Shown: piece by piece, positions 1 to 10,210 of the stretch
Layout: each line of letters opens with the position of its first letter
Numbering within the stretch: the stretch's first letter is position 1
Source: Burhinus oedicnemus
Taxonomy: Eukaryota > Chordata > Aves > Charadriiformes > Burhinidae
DNA: 64,000 bases
NCBI GenBank assembly: GCA_008921705.1
Contig: VFFE01007795.1
Coordinates: 298,341-362,340 of the forward strand
Direction: 5' to 3'
Translations under genes and position numbers: made by a program
Notes under the pieces: model-generated
Told to the model about the DNA's origin: nothing
Database searches by the model: none
What the model saw: only the letters and a program-made list of their open reading frames with translations

Positions 1-533
1 TAAGTAAAGAATAAAGCTAACGTTACAGCTTGAGCTCTCCCCTAGCAGAAAACTAAGCTGACCAAAAAATACAGCAACAAAACCCCCTGTATTTTTCTGT
101 GGGGTTCAGTGAGTCGAGTTCACTCAGTCGAGGGTCACATGGGAAAGGGGGACCACGCAGGGTTCATGGGAGAGAGTAGGCTCTCTTTGTTGTGTGACAA
201 CAAATTGTTAAATGGCCTCACTGGTATATGTCACTGTACCCTAGGATAATCTAAGTTTTCTGGGGGTTAAAACTGCCTTTCTCGGCTCTTTTTCTTACTA
301 AATAAGGAGCTGGGGTAGGTCCTGTACAGTGAAACTATTTTCCTTGAAGGTGGTCGGTGAAAGATAGCCATCTTTTGGGCTTAGTGTCTTCTGAAACTAT
401 TTCACTCGGTTGACATTGCAGCTATTGTAATTTCAGGGAAAGCCAGAGTATGGACACACACAGATGTATAGACATTGATCAAACTGCTGATACAGGCTTA
501 CTGCTGAGTGTTCTTGTTCTGTTTCTTTAGGAT
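1..533 (+). repeat. Duplicate copy of HELB intron segment 7215-7759
   Basis: This block matches 7215-7759 base for base except for T/C at 128 versus 7342, C/T at 407 versus 7633, and a length change after 135 (one base here against 13 in the other copy, near 7351-7363). It ends with the splice acceptor and the first three exon bases (531-533) of the HELB exon that is intact at 7757. It then runs directly into a 20-N gap. The low divergence and the abutting gap suggest a second haplotype rather than a real ancient duplication. It should not be annotated as an extra HELB exon. Confidence 0.93.
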
Positions 534-553
534 NNNNNNNNNNNNNNNNNNNN
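534..553. other. Assembly gap (20 N)
   Basis: A run of exactly 20 N interrupts the sequence three bases into a copied HELB exon. A fixed small size suggests a scaffolding placeholder of unknown true length. Sequence before the gap belongs about 7 kb downstream in HELB, so the join across the gap is unreliable. Confidence 0.98.
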
Positions 554-1257
554 TTTTAGCACTGTTCATTCTTGTTTTGAAAAAAAAAAAAAAAAGCTTG
601 TTATTGAACTTTCCTTGTAAAATTTGTAGCTATTAATGCTTAGGTACAGCTTGTCAGCATTTGAAATAATAATAAATACATTTCATTCACAGTGTTTTCT
701 TAATTGCTGTTAAATATTGTGCAAATTTTTTTAGAGAAAAGTAGAAAGCAAACTGTTTGTTAATAAACTTGGGTCAAGTCTCTGTTGTCCTAGGTAGTGA
801 AGGGTGCCAAGAGGATGTTGCAGTTGTAGAATAACCTGTATAAATCAAAATTATAATAACATAAAAAGTACAGTGGGCTTATTTTATCTTTGGGTCTGGA
901 TAGTTGCCTGTTCCCTTTCCCCATGCAATGTTGGGGATTTATTAATGTCAGCGAATTGTAGTAGGAGGTGTTCTGTTATTGAGCAACGTAATGGCTGACC
1001 TTATATCCTTTAGGTGCAGAAAAAAAGGATGCGTTTCTGTGCTTTTGTATAAGTCAGTGTTGATAATCTCAGCTAGAAATGTGGTCATTAAGGAGGAAAA
1101 TAAGACTGACCAGCTGAGTCTTCTGAGTCTTTACAGGTTTAAGTTCAGAATTTCAGATAACAGCTCTAAATGCAACATTAGAAGATACCACGCTCTGGAT
1201 ACCTTTGTAAGACAATTGATTAGTGTCAGAGCTTGATTTATTTCTATTTGTTTCTAG
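554..1257 (+). other. HELB intron upstream of the first exon seen
   Basis: AT-rich non-coding sequence with an A run near 582-595. It ends with a pyrimidine-rich stretch and a TAG acceptor at 1255-1257. I see no additional HELB exon here. The short open frames lack splice support and similarity to HELB. Confidence 0.7.
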
Positions 1258-1429
1258 ATCATCTATAGTTTTAGATCGTGGAGGCAGAGTGAACAAGTAC
1301 AGCCGTGGAAGTTTTCTACTGTGACGATTCTGATTGTGGATGAAGGAAGTTTGGTGTCTGTACACATTCTTAGTTTAGTTTTAAAACTCTTGTGTGAGCA
1401 TGCTCAGCTTGCCAAGCTTATTATTCTAG
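1258..1429 (+). CDS. HELB: HELB exon with helicase motif II (Walker B)
   Basis: The acceptor TTTCTAG ends at 1257 and the donor GTAAGT starts at 1430. The exon encodes 57 codons plus one base of a glycine codon. It holds [16 protein letters not shown], the Mg-ATP-coordinating DE box of an SF1 helicase, followed by a leucine-rich helix that ends LIILG. The 5' boundary is the least certain of the HELB exons because the preceding exon is outside the usable sequence. The frame stays open upstream only to the acceptor. Confidence 0.9.
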
Positions 1430-4400
1430 GTAAGTGAAACAAAAAACCAAGCATTATACAATATTTAATAATATGTAATATACAATATAAGTATCAGAAC
1501 TGCCACTGGTCTCACCGAGTCGCTTAAAAACCCCAGAATGTTACATTGTTCTGTACTCAGATATTTCTGCTTATTCATAAGGTCAGATGAGGTAGACTCG
1601 GCTCTTCAAGAGTTTTCCATCTCAACTGTCAGTATGAAAGTATCGGTATCTCTGTTCTCTGTTTAGCAGTGTTTTGTCTGATTCTGAAAGTCTTATGACT
1701 TCCGTGTAGTGGCTTATTACATCTTGCAACTGGAAAACTTTCTGATTTCCTTAAAGAAACTAGTGCTAGCATATTAATCAAATGTTAGAAGGGAGATTTA
1801 ATGTTGTTTTAATGTTAGGATCATCTTTTCATTCAGAAAAGACAACGAAGCATAAAATCAAAATTTTCTGCTTTCTCAGAGGTTGCTTTTTGGCATGATG
1901 TTTATAGCATTCATTTTTAAATATGTAACTTTCAAAATGTGTTTGAATAAGATGTGATTCCTGTTGCTGTTCATCATATAGTGATTTGTACCTGCTAGTA
2001 AAGCATTACTGAGCGAGGAGTATGAAAAATTTAAACTATACTACAGTCTGATTCCCCAAACAAAGTTTCTTAGATTGTTGACAGTTTCATTTCATGTGAA
2101 TTGTATTGAGGAAGCATGTTACTGTGTGGAGAGTTGAGTATTTATTAATTCCAGTGGTTTTATTTTCAAGACTGTTTTTAACAGATGTTCTGTTACTGCT
2201 TCTCACAAAAACTAATTTGCGTTCTGTGTAGGTGATACTAGACAGCTACCAAGCATAGAGCCAGGAAACATGTTAGCTGATATCTTTGAGGGTCTAAAAT
2301 CAAGAGGCTTTTCTGTGGAACTGCGAACTAATCACAGAGCTGAATCGCAACTAATTGTAGATAATGCATCAAGGTAGGATTCTGTTTTGTGTGTAAGAAG
2401 CATTCTTGTTGTAGGCCTTGTCCTTTAGCTGCAAAATAGTAATGCATCCAGATTTGACTCTATAGTACTGCTTCTGTTACAGTTTCTTATTCAAAATCAG
2501 TAATGCTGTTTTTAAAAACAAACAAACCAAACCCCAAAACACCTCCCGCCTCCCCCCCAGTTTTACCAGGAGTATATGTATTGGACAAAAAAAAGTGTAT
2601 GTGGAATACTCTTCAATTTTTATGGGACATATTTCACTATCAAATACTATTCGTTGTTTTCAAATAACTTGTGCATCCATAAATCACTTTATGCCTTCTG
2701 AAATGACTTACAATTGCTTCTCTAAAAAGGAAGCTTTAAAGACCTTGCTGGTAAGTATGACAACAGCTAAAACAGGCTGAATTACATTGAGAGTTTAGAT
2801 GTCAAGGGCCATTAAATCATAGTTTCTTTATATTTTTTGCTGTATTAATACGTAGAATCTCTAAATGTTTCAAGCATTTGCATTATTTTTGGTCTGGAAA
2901 TAATCCTGTTTACTGTCAGTGAATTACTTATTTTTTTAAACTTCAAACAACAAAATCTAGGTCTGAGTGTCCAAGACCTTTTGATGTTGGTTGGAATTTG
3001 AGAATATTCTGAACATTTGCAAGATATCCAGGACTACAAAGTGTTTTACAAACACTCTCTTTTTTTTTCATTTGGGATATCACACTTCTGTATTACTCCA
3101 GTCTGCTCCCATGAGAAGAACTGTATGGGTAATACTAAGTATCTACCGCAGTGCTGAAGGGTTTAGAGAATAAATTATCAATTTTTAAATGTGAAATTAA
3201 GTTATGCTCAGAAGAAAGAGTTTTTGGTGTATGTAGTGTAGATGACCAAAAACTTGTAAATGGTGAGCTTCAGGCTGATGCAGACATTACACTGGAATCC
3301 TTTAACTGGAAATAATTTTTCTTTTGTTTTTTGGTCACTGCTCTGGTCAAGAATTTCTCACCGGAAGCTTCCTGAATTTGATGAAGTGCTGAAAGTTTCT
3401 GATTGGAATGAGGAAATGACAGTGCCAAGCCCGGAGAAGAAATTCATTTTTATTGCTTTGCCTGCTGGTGGGGGTTGTGACAGTACGTGTGTACAGTCGG
3501 TTTGTGATCTTGACTTTCCCTTTGATAAAACATAGACCCTTTGGCTAGAACGAACATTTTGCGAAGATTTGAGTCTGGTTTTGTTTGTGGTATAAATTTA
3601 AGTGCTAGATTCGTAGTTTACCTTTTGCCTTCTGTAAGTGCACACAGTAAGACTTATCAGTGCTGTAGAGCTCCAGCTCACCAGTTAGATTTTGAAACGG
3701 GGGTGATACAGCTTCTGCCAGTGTAATCAGATGTGATTGTCTTTTTATGTTGTAGCTGGAGCTGTCAAACCTTAAAAGGTTAAATTTTCCGAAGTGAATC
3801 ATTTGAGTAAACAGCAACTGTAACAGGATGGTGCATTGGGACAGGAATGCGCTCTAACAACTCTGCAATAAAGTTAAGAAAATGAAAGCAGAGGGGACAC
3901 CAGAATTTCTTTCAAAATGTTTTGGGGTCAGGGTTAGGCCATTGTTTTGGGTTTTTTTGACCTTTATTGGATAACTGGATTGAGTGGCCTCTACCTTATA
4001 TGCATCAAAAAGCTTCAAGGGGGATGTGGGGAAAAAACCTGCAAATATTATCATCTTATCTTACTATAATAACTTATTCAGCAAACAGAATACTAATAAC
4101 AGATTTCTGTGAAATCTAAATTTATAGGTCTCTGGCTTAAAAATGTTCTCTCCATACCTCTTTAATGTGCTATATGAAAGCCTTATTTTGCATGAAATAT
4201 GCTCTATGCAGCTCTTTTAACACAGAAATAAGAATTTCTCTCCTTTCACATTGCTTTTGTCTCTCAGATTTTACCAGTGGAATAATTGCATGATACTTTT
4301 TTGAGGGAGTATATATGTGGATGTTTTGTGGTGTGTAGGGTTTTTTTGGGGGGGGATCTGTATTTTTGTTTGTTTTTAGTTTTGGGGGATTTGTTTTAAA

Positions 4401-7400
4401 CAAGTTGAAATGTCACTGAAGCACGAAATAAGCAAGGCAATTTCATATTGGATTATGGGTTTTTTTCTTAAATTGTTTGTTCTGCATATTCTTATGCCTT
4501 ACCTTTTATGTCTTCTTAATCAGATTTGCAAAATGCCATAAGGACTTTACTTAAAAAAGGACCAGGATTGCAGGATGCCAAACAATCGCAGTTCATTGCT
4601 TTCAGAAGGTAACGAAGGATGTAGGCAGACATTGAAAAAATCCTTGCTAGCAGCCACAGTCTAAAAATAACTGAATGTGTTGAGTTGGAGAGACTAATGG
4701 CAATACCATAAAATTACTAGAGAGAACAACAGGCCATGTGTCTTCTCCTGTACCTTCTGGTTGCCCTGGTCTCTCCATAGACAGTCGCTTAATTTTTCTG
4801 TAAGCTTAATGTTATTTTGCACCATGATTTCTGCCTTTGTGTTCATCTGTACTGTTTATGGTCAAGAAACAAAGGATGGACATAAGCGGTCAGTTTTGTA
4901 GCAGATTCTCTGAGAGCCTGTGCTCTGGCGTTGGCTAACGGTGCAGTGTTCTTCAGAAACGAAAGGTGAGGGCTTGACTGCAAGAGGAACCCGCAAAATA
5001 CAAAGTGATGTCCATATTCAAATATCATGGCAGAGGTGAATTCCAGGGTGCGCGATGGAATACTAACCTACTGCCTCTGCATGCTTCTGTCACAGGTGGA
5101 CATTGACCAAATGACAGACGATACTTGCATTTTGGTCATGGGATGAAGGCCAGATTTAGTCATATAATCTGATGTGTGTTAGTGCTCCTGCTGGGCAGTG
5201 GCAAGTGCCTACAGTTTGGATATTTGGAAGCACAATACTGGTCATTTAAGAAAGAGTGGTGGTGTAGGGCTCTAACACTTTCGTGAAAGATCATAAAGTT
5301 TAGTAATCGCTGATAACGTGGACCGTCACAGGAGCGTGAATTGTATGGATGGCCTTGCAGAAACAGTGAAGGGATAAATGTAATGTCCAGTAGTACCAAT
5401 ACTCCATAATCTTCCACTTCTGCTCAAAAGGGTACTTAAGGAAAACCTCTTCCACTTTTATTTGTGAAGAACCTTTTCTCAGCAATTAAAAAACACTCAG
5501 TACTTACAGGTAACTATTGTGCAAATAAGCGATTTATAAATTGTAGCTAGTCCGCATGTTGTGAATGCTGGGTAACTCCGAAATATTTTTTTTTTCTTTA
5601 GTCTGTGTTCAGGTACAATACTGTTATTAATGATTTCCATGTAAGATTCTTCTAGAATGTATTTATAGGTACTTAATCTGCATTTAAAAGTTAAAATCCT
5701 GGGTCTTCAAGCAAATAAATCTGCTGTCTATTTTTAATACATCCACAGACAGGAAATAATATATCCAGGCTTTAGTTTTGCTTTAGTTTTGTTCTTTCTC
5801 TTAAAATCAAGTCTAGGTATGCATTGCAGACATCCTTGCCTCACTTGCTATGTTATTTGGATAAAACTGTTCCTTTACCGCTGTGTCCTCTAAACTCTTG
5901 AATTGGTGATTGCTTTTAATTGTTGGTGGAAGATCATCATAGCTAAGATGGGCTTTTTGCATTGTTTTTTAATTAAATGCTAATGTGACATTGCATGTAA
6001 TTGTTGTATGCTTTGTATTCATTAAGTACACCATGACTTTGTTCATGTTCTTATTTTGTATGATTTAGGCAAGATTGCGATCTAATAAATGAACTTTGTT
6101 GCCAACACTATTCGAATCACGTAACCAGGTAAGCCAGCGTTTTGCAGTTTTTCCTGTGAACAATCTCACTTTGTTTTTGAAAGTGTAACAGCCGGGTCAA
6201 CAACCTAAAATAAAATTTTAAAACTTAATATTTCATCTAGATCTGATTATTTATGTTAGAAATCATTTATACAATAATCTTTCTTTGATGGGTTCTTTAA
6301 TCTCATCCTGGACTGTGAACAGATGTAACATAAAATAAGTGTTTGCCTTTCATTTAAATTGTCATTATGTGAATCCCAAGATTGAGTTACTGCTGAATAC
6401 TTAAAATTGACATAAAAGCTACTTGAAAAAACCCTCAAGATTAATTTTTTTTTTTTTGCCACCGTGTGATTTCTAAATAGATTCTGAAATATTTTTGTAA
6501 GCAGGATTTTGGTGCTACTCCAGATTACTGTTTTTTACCAAAAGGTTTTACAGAAGTTCCAGAAACACCTTTTAAATGTGACAACTGTTTTGAACATTAT
6601 TAAGGCTTTTAATCTGGCCCAAGTGTAGAGAGGGGAAAGAGAAGAAGTACTGAGAGATGGTAAATGCATACTTTGTAGATACATTTCTCCCTTTTTCTTT
6701 CTCTGGCCTAGAGACCATAAAAAACGACTTTTATTTCAAATTGATGACAAGATTTCCTGTATGCGGAATACATATCTCAAGGATCTCTTGCCAGACCGTG
6801 GTTTCAGAGAGGATCCTAACTGGCATGAATGCACAAGTGGACAAACCTCCCTCACTACAGAGACTGCTGATGAGGACAAACGACTATGCAATGGAGATAT
6901 ATTTTTCATAACAGGGGTAAGACCTTGCTGCAAGAACTTGCACAAAAAAACCAGTGGTAACTCATTCAGTTCTTGTTGAATCCCCAGAACAAAACAATGC
7001 ATACTTTAAAATTTTAGACCGTAATAGATACTTAGTTCTTCTGCTAAACTATCACGTGAAAGGCAGGAAAGAGGCAGACTCACCATAGAGAATTAAAAAA
7101 AAACAATCTCTGGGCGTTTTTGTAAAATGTGTTTCAGCTCCTGTCCAGTGTAAATACTCAAAGATACTGTAATTGAAATGCATAATGTTTTGGATATAGG
7201 GAGAAATATAGTTTTAAGTAAAGAATAAAGCTAACGTTACAGCTTGAGCTCTCCCCTAGCAGAAAACTAAGCTGACCAAAAAATACAGCAACAAAACCCC
7301 CTGTATTTTTCTGTGGGGTTCAGTGAGTCGAGTTCACTCAGCCGAGGGTCTGGTGTATTTGTGCATGGGAAAGGGGGACCACGCAGGGTTCATGGGAGAG

Positions 7401-9141
7401 AGTAGGCTCTCTTTGTTGTGTGACAACAAATTGTTAAATGGCCTCACTGGTATATGTCACTGTACCCTAGGATAATCTAAGTTTTCTGGGGGTTAAAACT
7501 GCCTTTCTCGGCTCTTTTTCTTACTAAATAAGGAGCTGGGGTAGGTCCTGTACAGTGAAACTATTTTCCTTGAAGGTGGTCGGTGAAAGATAGCCATCTT
7601 TTGGGCTTAGTGTCTTCTGAAACTATTTCACTTGGTTGACATTGCAGCTATTGTAATTTCAGGGAAAGCCAGAGTATGGACACACACAGATGTATAGACA
7701 TTGATCAAACTGCTGATACAGGCTTACTGCTGAGTGTTCTTGTTCTGTTTCTTTAGGATGTAGAAATTGATAAACAGCGCTTATTGACCATCAGCAGCAC
7801 GTATGGATCCACTTTCACTGTGAGGTATAAGGCACTGAAGAAGTTATGTCATATAAAACATGCATGGGCCAGAACTATCCACACATTTCAGGTAAAAAAA
7901 AAAAAAGCTATGAGCTTATAAAACTTTCTTGTGGCTTTATCTTGCTAATGCACTGTTTTTCATGTGAGTCAGAAGCTCTCTTGAAACTAAAATTCCTTGA
8001 ATGCAGGATAGCAGATACTCTTGAGAGCATCCCCTGTTGCCTCCAACTTCCTCACACTTGTAAGCTGTCTTTTTTTTAAAAAACTACTTACTGGAGATCT
8101 TAATTTAGTAAGATGTTCTTAAACACGTTTCAGGGTTCCGAGGAAAAAACTGTTGTCTACGTGGTTGGCAATCCTGGCCGTCAGCACTGGCAGCATGTGT
8201 ACACAGCCGTGACCAGAGGACGCTGCCGTGTCTATGTTATAGCTGAAGAGATGCACCTCAGGAGAGCAGTCACTAACAAGCACGTGCCCAGAAAAACACG
8301 CTTACAGAGATTTTTGAGAGAGGCAATCACAGAAACAAGCAACTGTCCCAAACAACAAACTTCCTCTCCCCTGCCGAAGAACTGGCAAAGTCAAGAGGTT
8401 GCGACTCCGTCTGTTTCTGTAACTCAAGGTGCTCCTGACCCACCTGAACCTCTAACTGGCTTGATGAAACAGGAAAGGTCAGCAGTTCTCAAGAAAGAGC
8501 AGACAGGCAATTTGCAGCAAAGTCCCTCTAAAAGACAACAGAGTCTTGCAGAGCATTCCAAGGAGGCGATGAAAATACCCCCCGTAAGTATTTCCTTACT
8601 GAGAAAATTTAAAACAACCTTCAGCACTCTCTTTCACCACCGCAGGTGGCCTGGATAATGTTAGGATTGTTTTATTATTACTTATTACTTCTTATTTCAA
8701 GATGGCCAGTAATTGAAGTGGTCAAGTTTGGCAGCTGTTTTTCCAGAGTAATATATGACTAATAGGGAAAAAATAAGTTATGTCAGTAGTAGTAAATGTA
8801 TACACCTTGTTACTCATTCTTTGTGCACAGAAGTCAATTTTTAGGAGCCGAACTGCTGTGAAACGTTTACATATAATTTTATCATTGAAGTAGATAGATA
8901 CATTTTTATACAGTCAGACATGCTTAATGGATATTTTTTTCATTATATCTAATTTCTGAGCTCTGTCATGGGGAAAAAGCTTTTATTGAAGAGGTTACTC
9001 TATTTTAGTTCTGGTTCACACTCTGGTAACACTTTTGTTTTGTTTTGACAGGCAACAGTAGAAGATTCCCCACTTGGGTCTTCCAGACTTAAGAATCTAA
9101 CTCTGGGCCAACCCACTCCTAGGAAGCTTTTCAAAAGCTAA
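1258..9141 (+). CDS. HELB: HELB, DNA helicase B, C-terminal half (nine exons, 5' part missing)
   Basis: HELB is a 5'-3' superfamily 1B DNA helicase of the nucleus. It binds RPA, helps cells recover from replication stress and restrains DNA end resection. Exons 1258-1429, 2232-2373, 3352-3482, 4524-4608, 6069-6128, 6712-6916, 7757-7891, 8134-8583 and 9052-9141 join to 1470 nt in one open frame: 489 residues plus TAA. All introns are GT/AG and all phases agree. Visible motifs, numbered within the segment, are motif II VDEGS (27-31), motif [11 protein letters not shown] (58-65), TNHRAES (90-96), motif V HTFQGSE (307-313) and motif [11 protein letters not shown] (332-340). The vertebrate protein is about 1,090 residues, so the N-terminal half with the Walker A lies left of the window. 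Identification rests on recalled similarity to human HELB. Confidence 0.95.
1430..2231 (+). other. HELB intron
   Basis: AT-rich intron between the motif II and motif III exons, with GTAAGT at the 5' end and a TGTGTAG acceptor. I see no repeat or other gene in it. Confidence 0.8.
2232..2373 (+). CDS. HELB: HELB exon with motif III
   Basis: It follows the acceptor TGTGTAG and is closed by GTAGGA. The first two bases complete the glycine of GDTRQLPS, the SF1 motif III that couples ATP hydrolysis to DNA movement. TNHRAES follows near the exon's end, a segment conserved in HELB. The exon ends with AG, the first two bases of an arginine codon. Confidence 0.94.
2374..3351 (+). other. HELB intron
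   Basis: Intron with a C-rich run near 2547-2558 followed by AG, which mimics an acceptor but has no supporting exon. No other gene or mobile element is recognised. Confidence 0.75.
3352..3482 (+). CDS. HELB: HELB exon, helicase domain
   Basis: The frame enters from the previous exon through an arginine codon (AG|A) and encodes about 43 residues: [13 protein letters not shown], then [13 protein letters not shown]. Position and pattern match the segment after the TNHRAES motif in human HELB. The donor is GTACGT at 3483. The phase (one base carried over) fits the next exon exactly. Confidence 0.88.
3483..4523 (+). other. HELB intron
   Basis: Intron with a T7-G8 homopolymer junction near 4339-4357 and AT-rich flanks. 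No exon or recognisable repeat is seen. Confidence 0.75.
4524..4608 (+). CDS. HELB: HELB exon, helicase domain
   Basis: The exon lies between acceptor TTAATCAG and donor GTAACG. It encodes [11 protein letters not shown] and ends in QFIAFRR, a block that is highly similar in human HELB. It starts with two bases completing an asparagine codon and ends with AG of an arginine codon. Confidence 0.92.
4609..6068 (+). other. HELB intron
   Basis: The largest HELB intron in the window. It is AT-rich, with a T-rich stretch near 5586-5600. I see no mobile element, RNA gene or further exon. Confidence 0.75.
6069..6128 (+). CDS. HELB: HELB short exon (60 nt)
   Basis: A 60-nt exon between acceptor TGATTTAG and donor GTAAGC. 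It encodes [19 protein letters not shown] plus split arginine codons on both sides. QDCDLIN is shared with human HELB directly after FRR. Because 60 is a multiple of three, skipping it would keep the frame. Confidence 0.92.
6129..6711 (+). other. HELB intron
   Basis: Short AT-rich intron with a T run near 6446-6458 and a pyrimidine-rich acceptor at its end. Nothing else is recognised. Confidence 0.75.
6712..6916 (+). CDS. HELB: HELB exon with variable loop
   Basis: The acceptor is GGCCTAG, the donor GTAAGA. The exon encodes 68 residues plus a split arginine. Both ends are HELB-like: [11 protein letters not shown] at the start and [12 protein letters not shown] at the end. The acidic, polar stretch between them aligns poorly with the mammalian protein as I recall it and seems shorter. 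It ends in phase 0. Confidence 0.92.
6917..7756 (+). other. HELB intron, source of the duplicated block
   Basis: The intron ends with CTTTAG at 7756. From 7215 onward it is repeated at 1-533. Apart from this duplication no repeat or gene is visible. Confidence 0.85.
7757..7891 (+). CDS. HELB: HELB exon leading into motif V
   Basis: Exactly 45 codons in phase 0. It begins DVEIDKQ and ends [12 protein letters not shown], the first half of helicase motif V. The donor is GTAAAA. Its first three bases also occur at 531-533 as part of the duplicated block, where the rest of the exon is lost in the gap. Confidence 0.95.
8134..8583 (+). CDS. HELB: HELB exon with motifs V-VI and C-terminal tail
   Basis: 150 codons between acceptor CGTTTCAG and donor GTAAGT. 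It starts [12 protein letters not shown], completing motif V, and continues with [20 protein letters not shown], which contains the arginine-finger motif VI. After the helicase core the protein becomes a low-complexity Ser/Pro/Gln/Lys-rich tail, as in mammalian HELB, where the tail controls cell-cycle-dependent localisation. Confidence 0.96.
8584..9051 (+). other. Last HELB intron
   Basis: AT-rich intron ending in a T-rich tract and the acceptor GACAG at 9051. No other element is recognised. Confidence 0.8.
9052..9141 (+). CDS. HELB: HELB terminal exon
   Basis: 30 codons including TAA at 9139-9141. The peptide holds [15 protein letters not shown] and ends TPRKLFKS. Human HELB ends with a related SRLQNL...RQLF segment, which supports this as the true C-terminus. 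TPRK is a CDK consensus and RKLF an RxL-type cyclin-docking pattern, both inferred from sequence only. Confidence 0.93.
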   Translation, partial: ATVEDSPLGSSRLKNLTLGQPTPRKLFKS

Positions 9142-10210
9142 CAAATAATTAACTCTCCCCTTCATGAAACTTTCTTGAACCTGTTTCATTCAAGATTTTG
9201 GAACAGAGAAGCTCGGTATGCAGATGATTGTCAAAGGCTTTCCTGTGTTTGCACGTTCTATGAAGAACAGCTTGTTTTAAAGTGAGCCTTTTATATTTTC
9301 AGTGATCCGTTTTTAGTAGGAGATTCCTTGGTGTGTTGGGCATCAAAAATTGTATTGTTCTTTTGTTTTGGTGAAGAATGAACTTACAGGTCTTACAGGA
9401 TTCAGACATTCCCTTAAAAAATACACGGGGATTTCCTGATGTAAAGATTCTAGCTGTCCATACCAAGATTTATCCATCTCCTAATGCTACAGCATTGATG
9501 ATGTGCCAAAATTGCAGTTCGGTCTTGACTCAAAAAAAAGTTTACAAGGTGGGGCTTCAGATTTTTCTAATGTGGCAGAATTATGGGCATGAAGCTTTGA
9601 TGGATTATGGATTTTAATCTTGTTATAAATAGAACAAGAAAGTTGCAATCAGTGACGTAGAAAATTTTTCCCACTTTGTACCTGAAAGAGCTGTAAAGCT
9701 TGCTGTTGCTGCTCTACCTAATAGTTATATGCTGATAATCAACTTTGTAAGAAAAGCAGAAGTCAGCGTTCGAGTAACATTCCACTTTCAACCTTTGTGT
9801 ACCACGTGACTTGCCGCATTGTAATTTTTGAGATTAATAAGCTGAATGTTTATTCAAACTTCAGACATAATGTACTAAAATTTGGCCAGCTTGCTCGCTT
9901 TCAACATTATGTTTCCTGCCATAGGAAAAAAAAAAAAAAAGTACCACAAATATAAACATGGTATTTTTTTGCTAAGACTGTGGAAAAAATATAAAGTAGG
10001 AAAATGCTACCTCATTTTTAATGTGTTTAAATCACTGTTTATTTCAGTTTATACAGTTTTTCCATACAAATATTTGCAACAGTTTGAATTTCAAAAAACA
10101 TAACATAGACGATAAATATCATGCTATTAAAGTATTAAATTTGTACAAAAATACTTTACAGTTTAATACTTATTTGTTACAAATAAAAATACATATTTAA
10201 GTGACTCATG
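9142..10210 (+). other. HELB: HELB 3' UTR (probable extent)
   Basis: Non-coding sequence after the HELB stop, AT-rich with several A and T runs. The first canonical AATAAA on the plus strand after the stop is at 10182-10187, with ATTAAA variants at 10126-10131 and 10134-10139. A T-rich element follows near 10217-10230, as expected downstream of a cleavage site. The true end cannot be fixed without transcript data. Confidence 0.6.
10182..10187 (+). terminator. HELB: Candidate HELB polyadenylation signal
   Basis: Canonical AATAAA about 1.04 kb after the HELB stop, followed some 30 bases later by a long T run. This is the most plausible cleavage signal on the plus strand. Confidence 0.5.

Noticed and set aside
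531..533. Start of a HELB exon just before the gap
   Set aside because: These three bases belong to the duplicated copy of exon 7757-7891. The complete exon is present downstream with consistent phase.
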